A DNA stretch of 64,000 nucleotides from Oceanospirillum sp048264105 (GTDB taxonomy: Bacteria; Pseudomonadota; Gammaproteobacteria; Pseudomonadales; Halomonadaceae), in assembly GCA_048264105.1 (NCBI GenBank), contig JBLXDJ010000003.1:434001-498000 (forward strand), given 5' to 3'. Within the stretch, counting starts at the first letter, position 1. Each line of letters begins with the position of its first letter. Positions 52,263 to 60,427 of the stretch are shown here, one piece after another. The notes under the pieces are model-generated. The model did not search any database and was not told the origin of the DNA. It saw only the letters and a program-made list of their open reading frames with translations. The position numbers were made by a program, and so were the translations under genes.

Positions 52263-53234
52263 TTACTGAATAACTTTCTTCGCTTCTGCGATCAGAGACT
52301 TCGGCAGCGTCACGCCCATACGCTCAGCCGCTGCCGGATTGATGACCAGATCCATGGTATGAACACCCTCAACCGGAATGTTCTTTGGCGACTCACCTTT
52401 CAGGATACGCTCTACGATCACACCAGTCTGACGGCCTACCTGATAGTAATCAAAACCTACTGCTGCAATAGCGCCACGGTTTACGGAGTCGGTGTCACCG
52501 GTAATCACAGGAATATCCGCACGCTCAGCAACTTTAAGTACCGCTTCCAGCGCAGAGATAACAGTGTTGTCGATCGGCAGATAGATCACATCTACTTTAC
52601 CCACCAGAGAACGGGCTGACGCCAGAACATCAGACGACTTGGTCGCCGCCGCTTCTACCACGGCCATACCCTGCTTAGGTGCCGCTTCATGAACCATCTG
52701 TACGGAGCTGACCGAGTTCGCTTCACCGGGATTGAAGATCACACCCACTTTTTTCGCGTTTGGAACGATCTTTTTAACCAGCTCCATATGCTTATCCATC
52801 GGCAGCATATCCGTGGTACCAGTCACCCAACGGGTCGGCTTGTCCAGCGCTTTAACCAGCTTGGCACCGACAGGATCGGTCACGGCAGAGAAAACCACCG
52901 GGATACCCCGGGCAGCCGATACCGCAGTCTGGGCAGACGGCGTGGTGATTGCCACGATCACATCCGGTGCATCACCGGCAAACTTCTTGGCAACCTGAGC
53001 CGCTGTTGCTGGGCTACCCTGAGCGCTTTCGTAGTTCCATTTCAGGTTTTCACCCACAACATAACCACGCTCAGCCAGCTCATCCTGAACGCCCTGACGG
53101 ATAGCATCCAGAGAAGGGTGCTCAACAATCTGAGTGATCGCGACAGAAGCATCAGCCTGTACCAGTGAACTTGTCAGGCCAGAAGCCAGCAGCAAAGAGC
53201 CCGCAATAAACTTACGAAGTTTGGTTTTAAACAT
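52263..53234 (-). CDS. ABC transporter substrate-binding protein (TrpX/DUF534 family)
   Basis: 323 residues from the ATG at 53234, with TGGAGA seven bases upstream; the longer frame from 53279 is not supported. Signal peptide LRKFIAGSLLLASGLTSSLVQA. Mature protein begins ASVAITQIVEHPSLDAIRQG, and has GIPVVFSAVTDPVGAKLV, TGTTDMLPMDKHMELVK and FNPGEANSVSSV, diagnostic of the TrpX-like family. Homologues bind tryptophan or other aromatic compounds; the ligand here is not known. First gene of the three-gene operon. Confidence 0.92.
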   Translation of the reverse strand: MFKTKLRKFIAGSLLLASGLTSSLVQADASVAITQIVEHPSLDAIRQGVQDELAERGYVVGENLKWNYESAQGSPATAAQVAKKFAGDAPDVIVAITTPSAQTAVSAARGIPVVFSAVTDPVGAKLVKALDKPTRWVTGTTDMLPMDKHMELVKKIVPNAKKVGVIFNPGEANSVSSVQMVHEAAPKQGMAVVEAAATKSSDVLASARSLVGKVDVIYLPIDNTVISALEAVLKVAERADIPVITGDTDSVNRGAIAAVGFDYYQVGRQTGVIVERILKGESPKNIPVEGVHTMDLVINPAAAERMGVTLPKSLIAEAKKVIQ

Positions 53235-53477
53235 GGTCGTCTCCAGAGATTGCAACTGACATTGAGTTGCCTGAAACATTAGGGCGATCTCACATGGCTC
53301 GTCACTGAACCTGCAAGCTGTTTTTTTATAATAAACACTTCGGCAATGCCGGAGGTTTGTAGTCGATTATGCGGTAAAACGGCAAAATATGGAGCGTAAC
53401 TATACCTTAATATTCCCTATGATCGAAAATGATGCCGGACAAAAATTCGGCGCACAGATAAATTGCCGGAAAAATAA

Positions 53478-53789
53478 ATGAACACATCCCCCCGCACCGT
53501 CAAAGAGGCGCTTTATCTGGTTCTGCACCAGATCCCTGAAGGGCGTTTTACCACCTACGGCCGACTGGCAGAACTGATCCCGATGGCAACCTCCGCAAGA
53601 CAGGTCGCCCGTCTTCTGAGTCAGCTGCCGGAAGGCACATCTCTGCCCTGGCACAGAGTCGTCAACAGTCAGTTCAAAGTGTCTGAATTTGGTAAGCGGG
53701 ATGAGCAACTCAGCCGGCTGCGGTCGGAAGGACTTCTGGTGTCAGACAGAGGAAAACTATCCCCTGACTTTGTTTGGCCAACCCCGTGA
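53478..53789 (+). CDS. atl: Alkyltransferase-like protein (Atl, MGMT family without active-site Cys)
   Basis: 103 residues. It has the DNA-binding domain of O6-alkylguanine transferases: IPEGRFTTYGRLAELI, ARQVARLL, LPWHRVVNSQFKV. The usual PCHRV reads PWHRV, so the acceptor cysteine is tryptophan, as in Escherichia Atl (YbaZ). It cannot transfer alkyl groups but binds alkylated guanine and directs nucleotide-excision repair. It is a single-gene unit divergent from the ABC operon. Confidence 0.92.
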   Translation: MNTSPRTVKEALYLVLHQIPEGRFTTYGRLAELIPMATSARQVARLLSQLPEGTSLPWHRVVNSQFKVSEFGKRDEQLSRLRSEGLLVSDRGKLSPDFVWPTP

Positions 53790-54107
53790 AACAGGAATGA
53801 AACAAGACCGGATCAGAAGAACCCGGTACTAACTGAGAAGCGGTCTGAAATTTTTTACCAGCGCAGGGGGAAAAGTGAGTCAGATTCATTGATAAATGAG
53901 GAAATCTTGAACAGAAATTACAAAGGGTTGTGTTACCATGTTGCGCCTGTTGTTGGGATAAGTAACAAAATATCCCTGTTACCCCTGCGAAACGCAACAA
54001 CGCCTTCTGTGAAGAAATCCCCTGCACAGAGTTGACCCGCAACAGAAGTTCGCTACAGCTTATTTCAGACCGGCGATCTGCCGTGACCGTTAGAGGGTTC
54101 CAGCACC
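53790..54107 (+). promoter_or_regulatory. serA upstream region with structured leader
   Basis: 318 bases without a gene. A segment at 53939-54001 can pair TGTTGCG (53939-53945) with CGCAACA (53993-53999), or alternatively GTTGTTG (53949-53955) with CAACAAC (53995-54001). Inside, GGGATA/TATCCC (53955-53960, 53971-53976) interleaves with GTAAC/GTTAC (53962-53966, 53978-53982). Competing stems are typical of switching leaders. A TTGAAC at 53907 lies upstream; a TTGACC at 54032 with TACAGC 16 bases later could be a second promoter, in which case the stems would not be transcribed from it. Confidence 0.45.
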
Positions 54108-55337
54108 ATGGCTACTACGTCTCTTGACAAGAGCAAGATCAAAATTCTTCTTCTGGAAGGTGTACACCAATCTGCCGTTGATAACTTCAAGGCTGCCGGT
54201 TACACCAATATCGAATATCACGCTGCTTCACTTCCGGAAGAACAGCTTAAAGAATCGATCAAAGACGCCCACTTTGTCGGCATCCGTTCACGCACCCAGC
54301 TGACCGAAACTGTTTTCGATGCTGCTGAAAAGCTGGTTGCCGTAGGTTGCTTCTGCATCGGCACCAATCAGGTTGACCTGATGGCAGCGATGGTTCGTGG
54401 CATTGCAGTATTTAACGCACCTTACTCCAACACCCGCTCTGTTGCAGAGCTGGTACTGGCGGAATCCATCATGCTGCTGCGTGGTGTACCGGAGAAAAAT
54501 GCGGTTTGTCACCGTGGTGGCTGGCAGAAGTCTGCGAAGAACTCCTTCGAAATCCGTGGCAAAACCCTGGGTATTATCGGCTACGGCAGCATCGGTTCTC
54601 AGCTGTCGGTTCTGGCTGAATCTCTGGGTATGAAAGTGATCTACTTTGATGTGATCACCAAACTGCCGCTGGGTAATGCGGAACAGGTTGGCAGCATGAA
54701 AGAGCTGCTGAACACGGCGGACATCGTATCCCTGCACGTACCTGAAACCGAAGCTACCAAGTGGATGATGGGCCCGGAACAGTTTGCTGAAATGAAGCAA
54801 GGCTCCATCTTCATCAACGCCGCACGCGGTACCGTTGTGGATATCGACGCGCTGGCCGAAGTGGTTCGCAGCGGCAAACTGCTGGGTGCTGCCATTGACG
54901 TATTCCCAGTTGAGCCACGCTCCAACGATGACGAGTTTATCTCTCCACTGCGTGAGTTCGACAATGTGATCCTGACCCCGCACGTGGGTGGTTCCACTAT
55001 GGAAGCTCAGGAAAACATCGGTGTTGAAGTATCCGAGAAGCTGATCAAGTACAGCGACAACGGTACAACCACCAGCGCGGTTAACTTCCCGGAAGTGGCG
55101 CTGCCATCTCACCCTGGCAAGCACCGTTTACTGCACCTGCACGAGAACGTGCCGGGTGTTCTGTCTGAGATCAACAAGGTGCTGTCTGACAACGGCATCA
55201 ACATCTCCGGTCAGTTCCTGCAGACCAACGAGAAAGTGGGTTATGTGGTTGTAGATGTTGAAAAAGAGTACAGCCCACAGGCACTGGATGCACTGCGCAC
55301 CGTAACCGGCACCATCCGCGCCCGGGTTCTGTTCTGA
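54108..55337 (+). CDS. serA: D-3-phosphoglycerate dehydrogenase
   Basis: 409 residues. First step of serine synthesis. NAD motif GIIGYGSIGSQLSVLAE; catalytic residues in INAARGTVVDIDAL (Arg), the PVEPRSNDDEF glutamate region and ILTPHVGGSTMEAQ (His). The C-terminal ACT domain (about 338-409, HENVPGVLSEINKVL) is the serine-feedback site. It matches the Escherichia/Pseudomonas short form in length. A candidate structured leader lies upstream and a strong terminator downstream. Confidence 0.97.
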   Translation: MATTSLDKSKIKILLLEGVHQSAVDNFKAAGYTNIEYHAASLPEEQLKESIKDAHFVGIRSRTQLTETVFDAAEKLVAVGCFCIGTNQVDLMAAMVRGIAVFNAPYSNTRSVAELVLAESIMLLRGVPEKNAVCHRGGWQKSAKNSFEIRGKTLGIIGYGSIGSQLSVLAESLGMKVIYFDVITKLPLGNAEQVGSMKELLNTADIVSLHVPETEATKWMMGPEQFAEMKQGSIFINAARGTVVDIDALAEVVRSGKLLGAAIDVFPVEPRSNDDEFISPLREFDNVILTPHVGGSTMEAQENIGVEVSEKLIKYSDNGTTTSAVNFPEVALPSHPGKHRLLHLHENVPGVLSEINKVLSDNGINISGQFLQTNEKVGYVVVDVEKEYSPQALDALRTVTGTIRARVLF

Positions 55338-55387
55338 TAGAGCGATCTCGACGCCTGATCATCCATAATCAGGCCTCAAGGTAGCCC

Positions 55388-55432
55388 AAAGCCCGCCCCG
55401 ATCACTGAAAAGGTGATCCGGGCGGGCTTTTT
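55388..55432 (+). terminator. serA terminator
   Basis: AAAGCCCGCCC / GGGCGGGCTTT with an inner GATCAC/GTGATC stem and a T-run. Strong intrinsic terminator about 50 bases past the stop. Confidence 0.94.
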
Positions 55433-55580
55433 AACGCCCCGGCTTTATATTCTGCTGTCGTTTTTTTTGCTAATCTGCCTGCACGGTTAGTAAGCATTAT
55501 GCGGGTTGAGAGTTATAGGGTGTCTTATTCACCAAATAACTTCTCCCCTGTCTGATATTGTTATCAAAGGATCTGGAATC

Positions 55581-56153
55581 ATGAAAAAAGCATCTTGGTT
55601 AAAACTGTCTGCTCTGTCTCTGGCGTTAGGGCTTGCAGCATGTGGTGGCTCGCCTGAAAAAGAAGAAGCTCCGGCAGCACGCGCATACCCTGCCTGGATT
55701 GATCAGCCCGTTGTTGCTGATGGTATTGCAGAAAGCGCCTGCGTCAGCTCCAGCGGTAACATGACTCTGGATAAAAAGCGCGCTACGGCTAACGCCCGTG
55801 CAATGATCGCTCAGTCCATTGAGACCCGCATCAAGGCCATGGACAAGACTTACCAGCGCGTTACCGAGAGCGAGCAGGAGATGACCTCAGGCTCGACCTT
55901 TGAGAGTGTTTCCAAACAGGTTACTGATCAGAGCCTGAGCGGTACCAAAGTGGTTGAAAGCGGCTACTTTAAGATCAATGAGAAAAACCAGTACTGTGTG
56001 ATGGTTGGCTTTGGTCAGCAGCAGACAAAAGAAGTGTTCGACAACGCGATGAAAGCGGCGAAAGCAGAAATGAGCCCAACCTCTGAGCGGGCCATGTACG
56101 AAGAGTTCCGTGCCTATAAAGCTCAGCAGGAGCTGGAAGAGTCTCTTCGCTAA
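55581..56153 (+). CDS. LPP20-like lipoprotein
   Basis: 190 residues from the ATG at 55581, with AAAGGA upstream; the frame open from 55506 is not used. Lipoprotein signal (LKLSALSLALGLAACGG) with lipobox LAAC. The mature part has YPAWIDQP, LDKKRATANARAMIAQSIET and KVVESGYFKI, of the LPP20/FlgP-like fold. It is an envelope lipoprotein of unknown role; LPP20-family members are sometimes linked to flagella, but nothing flagellar is adjacent. Confidence 0.85.
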   Translation: MKKASWLKLSALSLALGLAACGGSPEKEEAPAARAYPAWIDQPVVADGIAESACVSSSGNMTLDKKRATANARAMIAQSIETRIKAMDKTYQRVTESEQEMTSGSTFESVSKQVTDQSLSGTKVVESGYFKINEKNQYCVMVGFGQQQTKEVFDNAMKAAKAEMSPTSERAMYEEFRAYKAQQELEESLR

Positions 56154-56160
56154 GCGCTGA

Positions 56161-56207
56161 TAACCTCATGAGGTTAGAAAAAACGGGCTTATGGCCCGTT
56201 TTTTTTC
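56161..56207 (+). terminator. Palindrome plus terminator after the lipoprotein gene
   Basis: TAACCTCATGAGGTTA (56161-56176) is a perfect 16-base palindrome starting seven bases after the stop. AAAAAACGGGC / GCCCGTTTTTTTT (56178-56207) follows and is a strong terminator. Confidence 0.9.
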
Positions 56208-56256
56208 ATTCCGCCCATAAACCTTACCTTCCGATCTATTACGTTTCAGGCTCACT

Positions 56257-56910
56257 ATGACCTCTTATCACCCGGATCCCTGCCCCCTCTGTACTAACAG
56301 CAGCATCGAGCACTACGCTCAGGACAAAAAGCGTGATTACTGGCAGTGTCTGACCTGTGACCTGGTCTTTGTGGATAAATCACAGCAGTTGAGTCATGAG
56401 GAAGAAAAGGCGGTTTATCAGCAGCATGAAAACAATCCCGAGGACACCGGTTATCGCAAGTTTCTCAGCCGGATGTCACTGCCGGTACTAGACCGGATTG
56501 CCCCGGCAAGCCACGGACTGGATTTCGGCTGCGGTCCCGGCCCCACCCTGTCACTGATGTTTGAAGAGGCCGGGCATACCATGGCGGTGTATGACCCCTA
56601 TTTTGCGCCACATCCGGAAGCGCTCAGGAAACACTACGACTTTATTACCAGCACTGAAGTGTTTGAGCATCTGTCAGCCCCAAAACAGGTGCTGGAACAG
56701 CTGCTTCCAATGCTGAAGCCCGGAGGCTGGCTGGGAATCATGACCAAACGGGTGATTGATCAGGAGGCATTCAGCCGCTGGCACTATAAGAACGACCCGA
56801 CCCATATCACCTTTTTCAGTGATCAGAGCTTTCGCTGGATCGCCGAGCAATACGGACTGACTCTCTCTATCGTCGATCAGGATGTGGTTCTGCTGCAAAA
56901 AACGGCCTGA
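56257..56910 (+). CDS. Class I SAM-dependent methyltransferase with N-terminal zinc ribbon
   Basis: 217 residues. The first 40 residues hold two Cys-x2-Cys pairs (CPLC and CLTC), a probable zinc ribbon. A Rossmann methyltransferase follows: GLDFGCGPGPTLSLMFEEAG near residues 88-107, FITSTEVFEHLSAPKQVLEQ, LKPGGWLGIMTKR. The wording matches methyltransferase type 11/12 proteins with unknown targets. The substrate is unknown. It is convergent with the thioesterase gene, 14 bases apart. Confidence 0.82.
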   Translation: MTSYHPDPCPLCTNSSIEHYAQDKKRDYWQCLTCDLVFVDKSQQLSHEEEKAVYQQHENNPEDTGYRKFLSRMSLPVLDRIAPASHGLDFGCGPGPTLSLMFEEAGHTMAVYDPYFAPHPEALRKHYDFITSTEVFEHLSAPKQVLEQLLPMLKPGGWLGIMTKRVIDQEAFSRWHYKNDPTHITFFSDQSFRWIAEQYGLTLSIVDQDVVLLQKTA

Positions 56911-56924
56911 AGCAAACAATCAGG

Positions 56925-57374
56925 TTACCCATAACCCACGTCGGCATTTAACGGCGTGGTACTGGCAACAAAGACGCCATTACCTCTGGCAACTTCTTTG
57001 TCCCGCTCATCGTAAACCACAGATTCTGCGATCAGCTGGTTCTTACCCCGGTTAACCACCCGGCCCTTTGCCGTTAACCGACCTTTATTAACCGGGCGTA
57101 AAAAATACGTAGTGAAGCTGGAGGTCACGACAAAAAAGCGCTTTTCCATAGAGTTGGCCGCAAAATAAGCCGCATCATCCAACCCTTTAAACAGAACGGA
57201 GCCGTGTACAGCGCCAGCCGCATGAAAAAAACTTTCCTGCACCTGAAAGCTGATCTCCGCCTCACCTTTATCGACACAGATCTCCGGCTGATAAAGATCG
57301 TTACAACGACCGGAAAGGTACATACGTTCCAGTTTCTGATAGTGCTCCGGCTTAGACATCTGCTCCTGACTCAC
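56925..57374 (-). CDS. PaaI-like hotdog thioesterase
   Basis: 149 residues, hotdog fold. FFHAAGAVHGSVLFKGLDDAA carries the PaaI-type motif HGxxxxxxLDxAA. FFVVTSSFTTYFLRPV and RLTAKGRVVNRGKNQLIAE follow. It probably hydrolyses an acyl-CoA thioester; the substrate is not known. Its 3' end faces the methyltransferase gene with no terminator visible in the 14-base gap. Confidence 0.85.
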   Translation of the reverse strand: MSQEQMSKPEHYQKLERMYLSGRCNDLYQPEICVDKGEAEISFQVQESFFHAAGAVHGSVLFKGLDDAAYFAANSMEKRFFVVTSSFTTYFLRPVNKGRLTAKGRVVNRGKNQLIAESVVYDERDKEVARGNGVFVASTTPLNADVGYG

Positions 57375-57556
57375 TCTGTTTCTCCTGTTATTACTCAGCG
57401 ATAAGCCTGCATCATATCAGATGCCTTGACCTGAGAGCGGTGCGCATCCATGACCCCATGTGCTCCCGGCCTGTCATCAAACGGACACCCCCGCGTCAGC
57501 TTACTGTCATTTAACCTGCCTATGGTGACCACAAATGCGTCTAAAAGGATGAGTCT

Positions 57557-59344
57557 GTGGTTAATAGCGAACATGTTGCCGGAACTGAAAAGCTGGTCGA
57601 GACAGAGAAGACAATCAATATCGAGCGTATTGTCAGCGACAAATTTCCCGCGATCCGTCGCCGGAATCCCCTGCTCAAAAACGGCCTGTTTCGTTTTCTG
57701 CGCTGGCTCTCACGGGAACACGAAATTAACCGCTTTATGACCCGCCATCAGGACGCCAGCGCACCGGAGTTTGTCGATCATGTGCTGGACTACTTTGACT
57801 TCAGCCTGTCGATCAATGAAAACGAACGGGAAAATATTCCAACAGAAGGCCGTGTCGTCGTGGTCGCCAATCACCCGATCGGTACTCTGGATGGCCTGGC
57901 GCTGCTGAAACTGGTCCGCAGTGTGCGCCCGGATGTCCGTATCGTTGCTAACGATATTCTGATGCAGTTTACCCCTCTGCAACCTCTCCTGCTGCCTGTG
58001 GATAATATGAGTCAGACCGGCTACAAAGAGAGCACCGCCCGTATTGTAGACGCGCTGAAAAACGATGAAGCCGTGATTATTTTCCCCGCTGGCGAGGTTT
58101 CCCGGGCGGGTGCGGCGGGTATAAAAGACGCCCGCTGGCAAAGCGGTTTTCTGCACTTTGCCCGCAAGACCAATAGCCCGATTTTGCCGATTCATCTTGG
58201 CGGCCGTAACTCCTCTCTGTTTTACAGTCTCTCCACACTGGCGAAACCGATCGGCACTCTGATGCTGATGCGGGAGATGTTCAGGCACCACAAAGCGACC
58301 CTGCCGGTGCGTATTGGTCAGCTGATCCCGCTCCCTCAGCTGGATATCAACGCGTTGTCGAACCGGGACAAAATCAAGCTACTGAAAAAGCATGTCTATC
58401 GGCTGGCTAAAAACCGCAAACCCCTGTTCCAGACTGAAAAATGCATCGCCCATCCGGAAGATCGCCGCATTCTGCGTCGGGAGCTGAAGCAATCACAGCT
58501 GCTGGGTGAAACCAAAGATGGCAAACAGATCTATCTGTTCGACAGTTTTCGCGACTCGGTACTGATGAAAGAACTGGGACGCCTGCGGGAGATCTCATTC
58601 CGTAAAGTTGGTGAAGGCAGCGGCGAGAAACGGGATCTGGATAAATACGATCACTATTACCGCCATATCGTGCTCTGGGATGAGGAAGAGCTGGAGGTGG
58701 TCGGTGCTTACCGTATAGCAGAGGCCCATCAACTTATTGAACGTGAAGGCATAAAAGCACTTTATTGCAGCAGCCTGTTCTCATTATCCCCAGGGCTTAC
58801 CCCAAAACTGAATCAGGGCATAGAACTGGGCCGAAGTTTCGTTCAGCCTAAATACTGGGGTAAACGCAGTCTGGATTATCTCTGGTTTGGTATCGGAGCC
58901 TACCTGCGCCACCACCCTGAGATCCGCTATATGTTTGGCCCTGTCAGCCTGAGCAACAGTTATCCGCAAGCGGCCAAAGATCTTATCGTGCACTATTACA
59001 GCCACTATTACGGTGCCGAACATCCTCTGGCCAGAGCTAACGCACCTTACACACTGGGCAGTGCAGAAAAACAGCAGATGTATGCTTTATTTGCCGGCAA
59101 TAATGCTCAGGATGATTTTCAGATCCTGCGTGAACAACTGGATCATCTCGGTGTTACCGTCCCGACACTTTACAAGCAATACACGGAACTCTGTGAGCCC
59201 GGTGGCGTCGAATTTCTCGATTTCAGCGTTGATGCCGATTTCGGCTACTGCATCGACGGTCTGATCATGGTTGAGATCGACAAGGTCAAAGAACGAAAGC
59301 GGGAGCGGTATATCAATGCAGGTCTTGAAAAAACGCCGGCCTGA
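57557..59344 (+). CDS. Fused PlsC-type acyltransferase and GNAT N-acyltransferase (OlsF/hemolysin-like)
   Basis: 595 residues from a GTG with AAGGATGAG upstream. The N-terminal half is an O-acyltransferase: NHPIGTLDGLALL near residue 105 and FPAGEVSR near residue 176. The C-terminal half (about 295-560) is an OlsB/hemolysin-type GNAT domain: LGRLREISFRKVGEG, IELGRSFVQPKYWGKRSLDY, MFGPVSLSNSYP. A single protein with both activities matches OlsF of Serratia, which makes ornithine lipid from ornithine and two acyl-ACPs. So it could make an aminolipid that replaces phospholipid under phosphate limitation. The amino acid used is inferred. Confidence 0.87.
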   Translation: MVNSEHVAGTEKLVETEKTINIERIVSDKFPAIRRRNPLLKNGLFRFLRWLSREHEINRFMTRHQDASAPEFVDHVLDYFDFSLSINENERENIPTEGRVVVVANHPIGTLDGLALLKLVRSVRPDVRIVANDILMQFTPLQPLLLPVDNMSQTGYKESTARIVDALKNDEAVIIFPAGEVSRAGAAGIKDARWQSGFLHFARKTNSPILPIHLGGRNSSLFYSLSTLAKPIGTLMLMREMFRHHKATLPVRIGQLIPLPQLDINALSNRDKIKLLKKHVYRLAKNRKPLFQTEKCIAHPEDRRILRRELKQSQLLGETKDGKQIYLFDSFRDSVLMKELGRLREISFRKVGEGSGEKRDLDKYDHYYRHIVLWDEEELEVVGAYRIAEAHQLIEREGIKALYCSSLFSLSPGLTPKLNQGIELGRSFVQPKYWGKRSLDYLWFGIGAYLRHHPEIRYMFGPVSLSNSYPQAAKDLIVHYYSHYYGAEHPLARANAPYTLGSAEKQQMYALFAGNNAQDDFQILREQLDHLGVTVPTLYKQYTELCEPGGVEFLDFSVDADFGYCIDGLIMVEIDKVKERKRERYINAGLEKTPA

Positions 59345-59479
59345 TGACTCCCCACCCCAGCGTCATTAAGAAATGTCCCGTCACTCATCCTCCTATGACT
59401 GGTGGGTTTTATTGTTTCGCACCCGCACAAAATATCAGCCATAATACCCTTACAAAAACGATGTCATTAAAACGTCGCA

Positions 59480-59508
59480 GGGCTGTCAATGCTTTGGCAT
59501 TTTAGCCC
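59480..59508 (+). promoter_or_regulatory. Two-tier hairpin upstream of fabI
   Basis: GGGCT, gtc, AATGC, tttg, GCATT, tt, AGCCC. It lies 64 bases before the fabI start and could be a leader hairpin or an operator. No T-run follows. Confidence 0.5.
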
Positions 59509-59571
59509 GTTAAGCTCGCTAACAAATTGAAAGCACGTTCTGCCAAACCTGAAAAATATGGAGTAAGAAAA

Positions 59572-60339
59572 ATGTCCCTATCCCTTAAAGGTAAAAAAGG
59601 AATTGTCGTTGGTGTGGCAAATAAAGACAGCATCGCCTTTGGTTGTGCCAAAGCACTGCATGATGCCGGTGCCGAAATCGCCATGACCTATCTGAATGAA
59701 AAAGCCCGTCCTCATGTCGAGCCTTTGGCTGAAGCCGTCAACGCAAAAATCTTTATGCCCTGCAATGTTGTTAAGCAGGATGAGCTGGAACGCCTTTTCA
59801 AAGCAACGGAAGAAGCCTGGGGTAAGATCGACTTTGTGATCCACTCTATCGCCTGGTCACCGATCGATGAGCTGCATGGCCGTGTTGTGGATTCCACCTC
59901 TGAAGGGTTCAGCAAAGCGATGGACATCTCCTGCCACTCCTTCGTTCGCATGGCAAAACTGGCCGAGCCTCTGATGAAAGATGGCGGCTCCATGATCACC
60001 ATGAGCTACTACGGTGCAGAGAAAGTGGTCGATCACTACAACATGATGGGGCCAATCAAAGCGGCACTGGAAAGTTCAGTGCGTTATCTGGCAGCAGAAC
60101 TAGGTGAGAAAAACATCCGCGTAAACTGCGTCTCTCCGGGTCCTATGATGACCCGTGCGGCATCAGGTATTGATCACTTCGACAAACTGGTTGAAAGCGC
60201 TGAAAACCACTCACCGCTGCGTCGACTGGGCACCACCGCAGAAGTAGGCAATATGGCCACCTTCCTGGTCAGCCCACTGTCTGAGGCCGTGACCGGTGGT
60301 GTTCACTACGTGGATGCCGGCCATCATATTATGGCCTAA
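59572..60339 (+). CDS. fabI: Enoyl-[acyl-carrier-protein] reductase FabI
   Basis: 255 residues from the ATG at 59572, preceded by GGAGTAAG; the in-frame ATG at 59527 is not conserved. Divergent SDR: GIVVGVANKDSIAFGCAKAL cofactor region, VIHSIAWSP, and the Y-x6-K active site in HYNMMGPIKAALESSV. It reduces enoyl-ACP in the last step of fatty-acid elongation. The DNA and NADH features place it with FabI rather than FabV. It stands alone with a terminator downstream. Confidence 0.93.
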   Translation: MSLSLKGKKGIVVGVANKDSIAFGCAKALHDAGAEIAMTYLNEKARPHVEPLAEAVNAKIFMPCNVVKQDELERLFKATEEAWGKIDFVIHSIAWSPIDELHGRVVDSTSEGFSKAMDISCHSFVRMAKLAEPLMKDGGSMITMSYYGAEKVVDHYNMMGPIKAALESSVRYLAAELGEKNIRVNCVSPGPMMTRAASGIDHFDKLVESAENHSPLRRLGTTAEVGNMATFLVSPLSEAVTGGVHYVDAGHHIMA

Positions 60340-60355
60340 GCTCCAATCTGAACAA

Positions 60356-60390
60356 AAAAGCCTCTGCAGGCATCACCTGCAGAGGCTTTT
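60356..60390. terminator. Bidirectional terminator
   Basis: AAAAGCCTCTGCAGG / CCTGCAGAGGCTTTT with a five-base loop, between convergent fabI and the Cache protein gene. Confidence 0.95.
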
Positions 60391-60427
60391 CTGTTAATGC
60401 AGCAGCGAAAGCCCGGAGCTTCACCGC

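Noticed and set aside
53125..53140. GAGTGATC as a further ECF promoter
   Set aside because: It lies inside the binding-protein coding sequence, with no CGTA at the right distance and no gene start downstream on that strand.
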